Assembly: GCF_902498825.1 (NCBI RefSeq)
Contig: NZ_LR701459.1
Span: 1,370,001 to 1,434,000, forward strand
Source of the DNA: Rhizobium sp. EC-SD404
Lineage (GTDB): Bacteria; Pseudomonadota; Alphaproteobacteria; Rhizobiales; Rhizobiaceae
DNA length: 64,000 nt
Direction of reading: 5' to 3'
Part shown: piece by piece, positions 26,562 to 34,452 of the stretch
How positions within the stretch are numbered: position 1 is the stretch's first letter
How the letters are laid out: every line of letters begins with the position of its first letter
Position numbers and translations under genes: made by a program
Notes under the pieces: model-generated
What the model saw: the letters and a program-made list of their open reading frames with translations, nothing else
What the model was told of the DNA's origin: nothing
Database searches by the model: none

Positions 26562-27571
26562 TGCGCGAGACCTGCGTTTTCGAGGCCATCCGCCATCGCT
26601 TCCAAGCCTTCGAACATGCGGACCGATGCATGGACGGCATGGGCGTCGACGATGATGATCCGATCGTTCTTGACCGCGGTCATCTGGCTCGTGACAGGAT
26701 CCGATTTCAGGAACTCGAGCTTGCTTTCGAAATCATCCGCCGCGTAACGCCGCCTGTCCATGCGGGCGATCATGATGACATCTGGGTCAGCGCGAGCGAT
26801 CGTCTCCCAGCCGACCGTGGGCCATTCCTCCTTCGATTCCACAACGTTCGTCATTCCGAGCGTCGCCATCATGGAGGCAGGGATGCCGCGTTGCCCGGCC
26901 ACGAAGGGATCGGAACCTGCCTCGACGCTGGAGAACCAGAATACGCCACTGACATCGCCAAGTCCGAGTTGCTCTGCGCGGGCGGTGGCAGCTTCCTGGC
27001 GCTGCTTCAGTTCAGCGGTCAGAGTTTCTCCACGATCTTCGATATCGAAGATCGTGGCCAGTTCGGCGATCGCTTCATAGACGGTCTCGACATCGAAACT
27101 GTCGCTTCTTACACCGTCGCCAACAGAGTTATCCTTTCCGACGCAGTCAGCCGGCATCACGTAGGTCTCAACGCCCAGCTCGTGAAACTGTTCGCGCGTG
27201 GCGACGCCGCCTTGCTCGCCGACCTGGCTTGAAAACTGCGCCACAACGAGTTCCGGTTGCGTGGATAAGACGCTTTCGAAACTGGGCTCATTGTCCGCAA
27301 GTCTTGGAATTTTCGCGTCTGTCTCAGCAAATTCGCCGCTGATGTCATTGAACCAGACCGAAGTTCCCTGAACGGTTTCGGCGAGGCCAAGCGCGTAGAG
27401 CATTTCGGTGGCGGACTGGCCGACGGCGACCGAGCGTTTGGGTGCTTCATCGAAAGTGAGTGTATGCCCGCAGTTTTCGATCTGCAGCGGATAGTCCGTC
27501 GCGTTTGCTGATATGGACGCCGAAAGGATCGCGACGGAAATGACCGCCACGGCGAGAGAAACGTTGTTCAT
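26558..27571 (-). CDS. Periplasmic binding protein of the corrinoid-type importer, BtuF-like
   Basis: Type III periplasmic binding protein of 337 residues with an N-terminal signal peptide (about 1-24, ending ISANA-T). Peripla_BP_2 features are SVAVGQSATEMLYALGLAETVQG, PELVVAQ and GWETIARADPDVIMIARMD, joined by the long backbone helix of this fold. It is the first gene after the cobalamin riboswitch. Sequence alone cannot separate cobalamin from siderophore binding; the leader makes a corrinoid or cobalt-linked ligand most likely. Confidence 0.9.
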   Translation of the reverse strand: MNNVSLAVAVISVAILSASISANATDYPLQIENCGHTLTFDEAPKRSVAVGQSATEMLYALGLAETVQGTSVWFNDISGEFAETDAKIPRLADNEPSFESVLSTQPELVVAQFSSQVGEQGGVATREQFHELGVETYVMPADCVGKDNSVGDGVRSDSFDVETVYEAIAELATIFDIEDRGETLTAELKQRQEAATARAEQLGLGDVSGVFWFSSVEAGSDPFVAGQRGIPASMMATLGMTNVVESKEEWPTVGWETIARADPDVIMIARMDRRRYAADDFESKLEFLKSDPVTSQMTAVKNDRIIIVDAHAVHASVRMFEGLEAMADGLENAGLAQ

Positions 27572-27712
27572 TTGGATCGACCCCGATCTGTGTTGAAGAG
27601 ACGGGAATCCGGCTGAGGACGATGTGATTGAAAGTTGGCTCGGCGCAATCGGCCTGTGGCTGCAAACACACGACTTCCCCTCCGGACACCCCGCCGGCGT
27701 TAACGTTCAAGC

Positions 27713-27883
27713 GTGTCGGTAGGTCTCCTGACTGACGGGTCGCTGCACACCCCTTCCTTCCCAGATCAACCGATCCAGTGGATTTTTGGGGGAGTACTCG
27801 CCGCCTACAGTTGCGGGGGCAGTTTCGTTTGACGACCGAGGTCGCCTGCGAATTCCCTGTTATTTCCTTTCGGAAACCGACAC
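27713..27883 (-). promoter_or_regulatory. Cobalamin riboswitch
   Basis: On the minus strand, in order: GTGTCGGT closing arm (27876-27883), ACAGGGAA (near 27852-27861), AAACTGCCCCCGCAAC with CTGTA (B12 box, 27806-27826), CCACTGG (27774-27781), GGGAAGG (27755-27762), GTCAGTCAGGAGACCT (27721-27736) and ACCGACAC (27713-27720), which pairs with the first arm. These are the conserved blocks of the cobalamin riboswitch (Rfam RF00174) in the right order. It would shut off the binding-protein operon when cobalamin is plentiful. The gap between it and the start at 27571 holds the expression platform; the rest of 27884-28065 shows nothing else. Confidence 0.95.
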
Positions 27884-28065
27884 CGACAGCGGTAACTCAA
27901 TCGTCCCGCGTGCACAATGCTGAAACAGAGACACTCTTGATCACGATCGGTCCGACGCCAACGGGATGGGACGAAGCCGATGCAATCGATAGAGCCGAAG
28001 CGTTCATGAACTTCCTGAGAGCCGCGATCGCGCAGCATATCGATCATGTCGATCAACAGGGTCCG

Positions 28066-28767
28066 TCATTTGGTTGAGTACCAGCCGTGGACAAGAAACG
28101 TCTGAAAGAATTGGATGGGTGGATTGAAGCCTGTTTCTTGAAGAAGCTGCTCGGTCGCTTCGGGCGACAACAGGCTGAGTTCGTTGCGGAGGATCATGGG
28201 CAAATTGCGCAGGGCTTCCGGAGTGGCACCCATCAATGCCTGTATTCGCGCCCAGTCCCTCAGCATGGGCGGGAAGTCAGCTGCTTCCAGATCGGCACTG
28301 ATTTCCGTGCTGACAAAATACCCACTGCTCCTGAGGCGGTCATAGACGTTTCGATAGAAGTTCGGTCGATCATCGCGAGATATGAAATGCGCGACCATGA
28401 CCGTGACGATGGCGTCGAACCCCTTATCGGCCGGCACGTCATCGATGTATCCGGTGATCAGTTCGCACCGGTCGAGCAGGCCGGCACTCGTCAGCTTCTC
28501 GCGGCACACCGCGAGCATTTCGGCCGATGGATCGACACCGACAAAGCGCCAATCCGCGTGAGATCGAGCCAGCGACAGTATTTCCGCGCCGGTTCCGACT
28601 CCGATACAGAGAATGCGCGCGTCGGATGGCAGGTCGTCCAGAACCAGCCGAATGGCAAAATGCATACCGGCGCTGAGTTCGCCGAGCTCGCTGTTACGCT
28701 CATCATAGCGGCGTGCCAGCTCGCTGCTGAAAAAGCTCTCTGCTGCGGGTGTGTGAGGATTGGGCAT
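28066..28767 (-). CDS. Class I SAM-dependent methyltransferase
   Basis: A 233-residue Rossmann methyltransferase. Motif I is ILCIGVGTGAEILSLARSH (about 52-70), then FVGVDPSAEMLAVCREKL for SAM binding. The layout with an N-terminal FFSSELARRYDERN resembles CmoA/TrmB-like small-molecule methyltransferases. It is the gene just beyond the cobalamin riboswitch but reads toward it and lies upstream of that leader, so it is not under its control. No substrate can be named. Confidence 0.8.
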   Translation of the reverse strand: MPNPHTPAAESFFSSELARRYDERNSELGELSAGMHFAIRLVLDDLPSDARILCIGVGTGAEILSLARSHADWRFVGVDPSAEMLAVCREKLTSAGLLDRCELITGYIDDVPADKGFDAIVTVMVAHFISRDDRPNFYRNVYDRLRSSGYFVSTEISADLEAADFPPMLRDWARIQALMGATPEALRNLPMILRNELSLLSPEATEQLLQETGFNPPIQFFQTFLVHGWYSTK

Positions 28768-28871
28768 TTTGAAATTCTTTCATCCAGGAAATGACGAGCC
28801 ACTCTGTGCTGTGAGCAGCTCAATACAGCCGGAGCGCCCGGCCTATTGACCGAGCGCAAATGGAGCAGCCC

Positions 28872-30155
28872 TCAATCGTGGCTGTGGTTCTCGTGTCCGG
28901 ATGTATCGCGCGCTTCGTCGCCATCCTCATCGTGAACGACGCCGCTGCCACCGACGATAACAATGTTGTAGGGCGTGCCCTCGACAGCGACTGTTTCGAT
29001 CTCATCAAGCGTGTCCTTCGCGATGCGGCGAACCAGACCCTCGTTCGGGTCCGTCATCACGATCTCGTCGCCTGCCATTGCCAGGCGCGGCCGCGGATCG
29101 TTCCAGTGGCCGTCCATGGAGTAAGGCGATGTGATCCGTGCGCTGTTGGAGATGCTGGCATCCAGAACGTCGATCTGATGCAGCGTCCCATCTTCCGTCA
29201 GAACGTAGCCATATCGGACATTCACAGGATCGAGCACGAAATCGATTCGGCGGAAGGGCAGCTCGACGTACCGGAAATGCGGTTCATCGGCGGGATCGAC
29301 GACGACAAGCCCATCGGCGCCGTAATTGCCGAGAAAGGCTTGCATGCTCCTGGCGCCGAGAAGCGTCCCGGTGCTCTCACCTGCCGGCAGGTCTTCCGGA
29401 TACGCAAGCATCTCGAATACAGGCCCGGCCGCACTTGCCGTTACCGTCAGAATGCCTTCATCGCACCCTGCGGCCAAGTACTCGCCTGAGAAGGCCTCGC
29501 CATGAATTGCCGTGCAGGTGGCGACGTCGCCGATGGCAGTGCCATCCTCGTCGACCTGCTGAAGGCCGATACGCGCAGGCGCCGCATCCCCTTCGCCGGG
29601 GGCGTCCGAGGCAACAGTCGTCACCCAGTCTCGACCCACTGGAGCGACGAATCCGTGGTGAGCACGCGCCTGTGTAATGCGAGTGGTTTCCAGCTCGCCC
29701 TGGGACAATTCATGCGCGTCGATGATTTCGGCGAAGCCGCCCCGGTCGAAATTGATGACGATCTTGCCGTCATGATCGATTACGTGAAAGGGGCGGGGGC
29801 CGGTCAGGGTCGCTTCGACGGCGACGGGATCCGCGATTTCAATGTCGGAATGCTCCCCGTGGGAATGGAGCGAGATACCGCTCCTTATAAAGTGGACTGC
29901 GTCATCATCCGACTGGACTGCAACGACGGCTGCTCCGTCGTCCGCTCCGTAGAGTTTGGCCTGACCTGTGGTCTCGAACGTCCAGCGGTTGTCCGCCTTG
30001 CTCAAATCAAATGCGGTGACCCTAGGGGCGGAATGATCGCCGACAAACACGCGGTAAAAGGTGACATCGCCGGTATCATGCCCTTCGTCTTGCGCCAGAG
30101 CGCCGGTCGTCAAGATCAGTGCGACCCCGGATGCGTAGGCGATCGATCGTAGCAT
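28872..30155 (-). CDS. AztD-like periplasmic zinc metallochaperone (orphan)
   Basis: Predicted exported beta-propeller of 427 residues. A signal peptide ends near ALAQ (about 1-22). Repeated blade-like segments follow, for example GDVTFYRVFVGDHSAPRVTAFDL, and metal-ligand-rich parts include SGISLHSHGEHSD and the His/Asp-rich tail HENHSHD. This matches AztD, which hands zinc to the AztC binding protein. GGAG precedes ATG 30155, and the frame's upstream extension is not protein-like. No AztABC transporter genes are in the window, so this copy stands alone. Two Zur-like sites lie upstream. Confidence 0.78.
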   Translation of the reverse strand: MLRSIAYASGVALILTTGALAQDEGHDTGDVTFYRVFVGDHSAPRVTAFDLSKADNRWTFETTGQAKLYGADDGAAVVAVQSDDDAVHFIRSGISLHSHGEHSDIEIADPVAVEATLTGPRPFHVIDHDGKIVINFDRGGFAEIIDAHELSQGELETTRITQARAHHGFVAPVGRDWVTTVASDAPGEGDAAPARIGLQQVDEDGTAIGDVATCTAIHGEAFSGEYLAAGCDEGILTVTASAAGPVFEMLAYPEDLPAGESTGTLLGARSMQAFLGNYGADGLVVVDPADEPHFRYVELPFRRIDFVLDPVNVRYGYVLTEDGTLHQIDVLDASISNSARITSPYSMDGHWNDPRPRLAMAGDEIVMTDPNEGLVRRIAKDTLDEIETVAVEGTPYNIVIVGGSGVVHDEDGDEARDTSGHENHSHD

Positions 30156-30563
30156 TATTGTCTCCTTGCGATTGAACGGATGGATGGTTTCGGGGCCGTC
30201 CGAGCGTCGAAGTCTTTGAATGAGGCAAGCACAGAACCATCGCCCGTCATCCCACCAGCCGAAGGCAAAGACGGCCGCCGCATGGACAAGCCGGTCCGTC
30301 GGCACCCTGATAGCCATTTACGTAACGATATTACATTCGTCAATGGAAAAGTAATGTTATCACATATCGCGGCGTGAGCCGGGCTTGTGGCGGCATCAAG
30401 CCGCCGCTTCGCATCGCGCCGTACAAGCGCCCACGCGTCGACAGAGTTAGGCTAGGTCATGTTGATTGGCTGTCGGCCAGCCGAGTGTCAGTTCGACTTG
30501 CGAGCGATTTCAGGCGGGTCGTTTCAAGTCTATCGAGCGCTCGACGCGCTTGTTCGGCGCGAA
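30156..30563. promoter_or_regulatory. Upstream region of the AztD-like gene with two Zur-like sites
   Basis: A 408-bp gap without a gene. GTAACGATATTACAT (30322-30336) and GTAATGTTATCACAT (30351-30365) match at 12 of 15 positions, start 29 bp apart and are locally AT-rich. They resemble the alphaproteobacterial Zur box (GTNATRTNATNACAT-like). This supports zinc-dependent repression of the AztD-like gene. The remainder (30366-30563) shows nothing clear and ends at the phosphonate-type permease stop. Confidence 0.6.
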
Positions 30564-31385
30564 CTAGATCACGCGGCGTCGGATCACCGCGGAAATTTGC
30601 TCGAAGCCCACCACGACGACCAGTATGACGATGATGATTGCTGCTGCCTCATCGAAGTTGAAAAGCCGCATGGACGAGGACAGCTCGACCCCGATGCCGC
30701 CTGCGCCGACGAGGCCGAGCGTGACGGCCGAACGGATGGCTTTCTCAACCGCATAAAGGCTTGTGCCGGTCATAGATGCCAGCGTTTCCGGCACGATGGC
30801 ACCGAAGATGACGGACAGGCGGCCACCGCCCGTTGCCGTCAGCGCTTCCGAAGGTCCCGGACGCACCTCTTCGATCCGCTCCGAGAAGAAGCGTGCGCAG
30901 AACCCGATCGTGTCGACCACGATCGCCAGGATACCTGCGAGCGGTCCAAGACCCACGGCCACAACGAAGATCAGCGCCCAGATCAGATCCGGGATCGTGC
31001 GCATCGTGGCGATCACCAGTTGCGTCACCGGCCGCACCAGCCGGTGAGGCGTCGTGTTCGATGATGCCAGAAGAGCGAAAGGCACACTGAGAACGACACC
31101 GACGGCGACGCCCACGATCGCCATGTTCAGCGTTTCAAGCATCGCATAGGCGATCACATCGAGCTTCGTGAAATCCGGCGGCATCGACAGCGCGATGAAG
31201 CGGCCGAGATTGACGACACCGCGCATCAGGCGCTCCGGTGTGATCCCGGCCAGCAGAACCCCTTGAATGAAGAACGCCGCAAAAGCGATCACGACGACGA
31301 ATGCAAAAGCTGACGGCCGCTGAAAGCGCGGCGGCGCTGCGGGCCGGATGTCGGAAGCACTGGTGTGCAGGTCGGTCGTCGTCAT
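30564..31385 (-). CDS. phnE: Phosphonate/phosphite-type ABC permease, PhnE-like
   Basis: Inner-membrane permease of 273 residues with about six helices and the PhnE-type motif MRTIPDLIWALIFVVAVGLGPLAGILAI containing the EAA-like loop partner region, followed by GLVGAGGIGVELSSSMRLFNF. The start ATG 31385 has AAGGG upstream; the frame's earlier part lacks membrane character. It lies 10 bp after the ATPase gene. A single permease gene suggests a homodimer. Specificity among phosphonates, phosphite and phosphate is not resolvable. Confidence 0.88.
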   Translation of the reverse strand: MTTTDLHTSASDIRPAAPPRFQRPSAFAFVVVIAFAAFFIQGVLLAGITPERLMRGVVNLGRFIALSMPPDFTKLDVIAYAMLETLNMAIVGVAVGVVLSVPFALLASSNTTPHRLVRPVTQLVIATMRTIPDLIWALIFVVAVGLGPLAGILAIVVDTIGFCARFFSERIEEVRPGPSEALTATGGGRLSVIFGAIVPETLASMTGTSLYAVEKAIRSAVTLGLVGAGGIGVELSSSMRLFNFDEAAAIIIVILVVVVGFEQISAVIRRRVI

Positions 31386-31395
31386 GCCCTTGATC

Positions 31396-32193
31396 CTATT
31401 CCGCTGCCTGCCGGACGGCTGAGGGTGCGCTGGTCGCCACATCCGTCCGGTAGAGCGATTCAAGTTCGGACATGGGAATGGTGTCCGTCGGTGCGTCGAT
31501 CACGACGCGCCCGGCCTTCATGCCGATGATCCGTCGGCCGAACTCCCTGGCGAGGTCGAGCTGGTGCAGCGTGCAGAGGACCGTCAGGCGTTCTTCCGAA
31601 ACGATGCGAAAAAGGAGTTCCAGCACTTCGCGCCCGGCTTTTGGATCGAGACTGGCGATCGGCTCATCGGCGATCACGATCGTCGGCCGTTGCATCAACA
31701 TCCGTGCAATGGCCACGCGCTGCTGCTGGCCGCCTGAAAGCGCACTGGCGCGAGAGGGCGCCTTGTCAGCCAAGCCGACGCGCTCCAAGCAGTGCATCGC
31801 GCGGTCGCGCTCGGCCTGTGGCGCGAATGCCGAGAGTGAATTGATCAGTCCGCCGCCTGGACGTCCGAGCGCTCCAAACAGCACGTTTTGGAAGACAGAT
31901 ACGTTGCCGACGAGATTGAACTGCTGAAAGACGTAACCGAGTTCCCTGCGCACGGTCTTGAGCTTGACGCCGGAGACCGTTGATACGTCCGTGCCATGCA
32001 CCCGGACGCTGCCGGATTCGAAAGGTGTCAGCCGGTTGAGACAGCGCAGCATCGTGGACTTGCCGCAGCCATTGGCGCCGAGCAGAACGACACCTTCGCC
32101 CTGCGCCAGCGTGAAATCGACGCCGCGAAGAACGGTCACGTCTCCGTAGCTCTTCTTCAAGCCTTCGACTTCAAGCGCTGCAACCATGGTCAT
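31396..32193 (-). CDS. phnC: Phosphonate/phosphite-type ABC ATPase, PhnC-like
   Basis: ATP-binding protein of 265 residues. Walker A GANGCGKSTMLRCLNRL (about 34-50), Q-loop YVFQQFNLVGNVSVFQNVLFGALGR, signature LSGGQQQRVAIARML and Walker B IVIADEPIASLDPKAG are present, with the switch TLHQLDLA. The PhnC-typical YVFQQFNLV segment supports the phosphonate class. The start is ATG 32193 or 32187; an in-frame TTG at 32199 adds little. It drives the PhnE-like permease and lies in a PhoB-box-preceded operon. Confidence 0.9.
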   Translation of the reverse strand: MTMVAALEVEGLKKSYGDVTVLRGVDFTLAQGEGVVLLGANGCGKSTMLRCLNRLTPFESGSVRVHGTDVSTVSGVKLKTVRRELGYVFQQFNLVGNVSVFQNVLFGALGRPGGGLINSLSAFAPQAERDRAMHCLERVGLADKAPSRASALSGGQQQRVAIARMLMQRPTIVIADEPIASLDPKAGREVLELLFRIVSEERLTVLCTLHQLDLAREFGRRIIGMKAGRVVIDAPTDTIPMSELESLYRTDVATSAPSAVRQAAE

Positions 32194-32218
32194 GTCCAAT
32201 AATCGGAGACGCGTCCTC

Positions 32219-32295
32219 GGGCCCGGCCGCAGCCGGAGCCCAAAGACGCGTTCGATGGTGTTTTAGAAAGGCCCAGCAGCGCGCTGCCGTGCCTT
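32219..32295 (-). terminator. Paired hairpins between binding-protein and ATPase genes
   Basis: Nearer the binding-protein gene, AAGGC-N3-GCAGC-GC-GCTGC-N3-GCCTT (32268-32295) forms a two-part stem and is followed on the coding strand by TCTAAAA. Nearer the ATPase, GGGC-CCGGC-CGCA-GCCGG-A-GCCC (32219-32241) forms a second stem. They could attenuate ATPase and permease expression relative to the binding protein. Confidence 0.5.
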
Positions 32296-32306
32296 AACGC
32301 GGAGGA

Positions 32307-33188
32307 TCAGTTCAGCTCGATGCCGGCAGCTTCGTAGGCTTCGCGGACGATGTCGTAGTCGGCAGCCGTCATATCGAAGGTCAGGCTGGCATCGTTGTCG
32401 AGAAACTTGTCGTTGTTGCGCGGCGTCTCGATAAGGGCGGTCCAAAGCGCATCGGCATTGGCAGAAAGCACTTCGCGAAGCGCCGTCTTGCAGGCCTCAT
32501 CGAGCGTTCCACGCATGATGATCGGATCGCCGGGCAGGACATCGCTCTTGGCGATGACGCGGTATTCGAAATCGGGATCGAAGGCCGTCACGTCGTCGAT
32601 GTCGCGGTTTCCGCCGCCCATGGCTGCAACGTCGCCATTGACCAACGCCGCAACGCGGGCGTCGCCTGCCATCACGATTTCGAGGTCACGGTCGAGATCG
32701 AGACCGGCGGAGACGAGCATCTGGCTCGGGAAGATGTGACCGGACGTGGATCCGACATCCTTGAGCGCAACGCGCTTGCCGCGCAGGTCCTCAAGCGACT
32801 GCACGTCGCTGTCCGCCGGGACGAAGAAGCTCGTGCCGTAGTGAGGGCGGTTGATGGAGAAGAGAATTTCGATATCCGGCGTGCGCTCGGCGAAGAGAAC
32901 GAACTCCGACGGGCCGGCGAAGACCAGGTCGACTTCGTCGAACTGCAAGGCGGTGCCTGCGGCCGTACGGTTGGAAAGGCCAAACATCTCAAGCTCGACG
33001 CCCGAAAACTCCTGAAATTTTTCGGCAAACGGACCGAAAGCCTCTGCCAGGCCACCCATGCCTTCGATGCCGGTGTCAGCCATGCGCAGCGACGCCGGGC
33101 AGACGTCTGCTGCGGTCTGGGCAGCCGACATCTGCGTCGTACCAACGAGTGCGGTTGCGGCAACAGCCGCCGCGTAGAACATCTTCAT
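32307..33188 (-). CDS. phnD: Phosphonate/phosphite/phosphate-binding protein, PhnD-like
   Basis: Periplasmic binding protein of 293 residues with a signal peptide (about 1-23, AAVAATALVGTTQMSAAQT). PhnD family motifs include FDEVDLVFAGPSEFVLFAERT, LRGKRVALKDVGSTSGHIFPSQML, the phosphoryl-oxygen-binding STSGH, and VAAMGGGNRD. It feeds the PhnCE-like importer. A PHO box lies 65 bp upstream, so expression should rise under phosphate starvation. Ligand could be phosphonate, phosphite, hypophosphite or phosphate; no phosphonate-cleaving enzyme is adjacent. Confidence 0.9.
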   Translation of the reverse strand: MKMFYAAAVAATALVGTTQMSAAQTAADVCPASLRMADTGIEGMGGLAEAFGPFAEKFQEFSGVELEMFGLSNRTAAGTALQFDEVDLVFAGPSEFVLFAERTPDIEILFSINRPHYGTSFFVPADSDVQSLEDLRGKRVALKDVGSTSGHIFPSQMLVSAGLDLDRDLEIVMAGDARVAALVNGDVAAMGGGNRDIDDVTAFDPDFEYRVIAKSDVLPGDPIIMRGTLDEACKTALREVLSANADALWTALIETPRNNDKFLDNDASLTFDMTAADYDIVREAYEAAGIELN

Positions 33189-33252
33189 AGTTCAAATCCC
33201 CTGTGAAACCCCTTGTGGTGGTTGGGGTCTCCCATCCGGGCGTTACACGGCG

Positions 33253-33270
33253 GTGACAGTTGGATGACGG
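33253..33270 (-). promoter_or_regulatory. PHO box (PhoB binding site)
   Basis: The minus strand reads CCGTCAT-CCAA-CTGTCAC, matching the CTGTCAT-N4-CTGTCAC consensus at 13 of 14 fixed positions, with the correct 11-bp period. It lies 65 bp upstream of the PhnD-like start, a normal promoter distance. Confidence 0.85.
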
Positions 33271-33420
33271 TTTTATGAATGCCGTGGCGCCCGGTTTTCG
33301 TGCCGTTGCGCCTGACCAACGGACACATGGAGCATGCAGCCAGCCATGCCGGACGCTGGTATCTGGTCACGATCCGCGTCTGGACAACCAACTAAAAACC
33401 GGCAGGCAGAACCTTTAACC

Positions 33421-34452
33421 TCAGGCTGCCGCAGCGCTCTTGGAGCGCTCATCGTCGGGGAGAACATGCTTGAGGATGTCGGCCAGCGAAACGACACCGC
33501 TGACGGCGTTGTCTTGCATGACGACCGCAAGCTGCACGCTCTTGGCGCGCATCCTCGTCAGCGCTTCATAGACCGGCGTGTCCGCATCGAGCTTGAAGGC
33601 CGGCCGGGCGCAATCCTTGGCCTGAACGTCATCCTGAAGCAGGAGGGTGTCACGCACATGCACGACCCACGGATGGCCGCCGCTGGCGTCCAGAACCAGG
33701 ATCCGCATGTGTCCCGAATCGAGCGCGGCAGCGCGGATCTGTGCGACCGTGGCCGTCGGTGGGACGTGTGTCGTCGGGCCGGGAGAAAGCAGCTCTTTCA
33801 CCGGGATGGTGCCGAGATTGATAAGACCGGAGAGTTGGCGCTGTAGTTGCGGCTCCAGCGTTCCGACTTTCGCCGAGTGTTCGACCAACTGCCTGATCGT
33901 TGCGCTGTCCTGTCCTCCGACGGCAGCGCTTTCCACCGGTTCCACTCCGCTCGCGCGCACCAGACCGTTGGCGAGATAGTTCACCCAGGACAAAAGTGGC
34001 CGCAACGGCCAGATATAGGCGCGCGAGATAACGCCGATCGCCATCACGGATGTTTCGGGATGGGCGATGGCCCATGATTTCGGTGCCATCTCACCCACCA
34101 CGAGATGCAAGAACGTGACGAAAAACATGGAGAGTGCGAACGCTGCGCCGCCGGCGACCCATTCGGGAAGGCCAACTGAAATCAGGGTCGGCCCGAGCCA
34201 GGCGTCGACGGCAGGCTTCGTTATCGCACCAAGCGCAAACGTGCAGACGGTGATGCCCAGTTGCGCGCCGGCCAGCATCAAGGTCAGATCATTCATGCCT
34301 CTCAGTGCCGCCCGGGCTGATCTGCTCGACAGCGCACGCTCTTCCAGTCGATGACGGCGTGCTCCGAGCAGCGCAAACTCGATGATGACAAAAAAGGCGC
34401 TCAGAGCAATCAGCGCGATCGTGGCGAGCGTGACGAGCAACGGGTCGGTCAT
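33421..34452 (-). CDS. CNNM/HlyC-CorC family protein, short form
   Basis: Membrane protein of 343 residues with an N-terminal CNNM domain (four helices, about 1-165, including LMLAGAQLGITVCTFALGAITKPAV) and a CBS pair (about 190-335) carrying RILVLDASGGHPWVVHVRD. It stops without the C-terminal CorC_HlyC domain that its neighbour has. The first ATG overlaps the longer paralogue's stop (ATGA). These proteins are linked to magnesium or cobalt efflux and stress tolerance. The pair likely acts together, an inference. Confidence 0.88.
   Translation of the reverse strand: MTDPLLVTLATIALIALSAFFVIIEFALLGARRHRLEERALSSRSARAALRGMNDLTLMLAGAQLGITVCTFALGAITKPAVDAWLGPTLISVGLPEWVAGGAAFALSMFFVTFLHLVVGEMAPKSWAIAHPETSVMAIGVISRAYIWPLRPLLSWVNYLANGLVRASGVEPVESAAVGGQDSATIRQLVEHSAKVGTLEPQLQRQLSGLINLGTIPVKELLSPGPTTHVPPTATVAQIRAAALDSGHMRILVLDASGGHPWVVHVRDTLLLQDDVQAKDCARPAFKLDADTPVYEALTRMRAKSVQLAVVMQDNAVSGVVSLADILKHVLPDDERSKSAAAA

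Noticed and set aside
27447..27710. Minus-strand ORF of 87 codons in the leader of the importer operon
   Set aside because: It lies in the expression platform between riboswitch and first gene and has no family features; the RNA structure explains the sequence.
30459..31064. Plus-strand ORF of 201 codons opposite the PhnE-like permease
   Set aside because: Antisense frame of a clear permease, rich in His/Asp/Arg with no domain.
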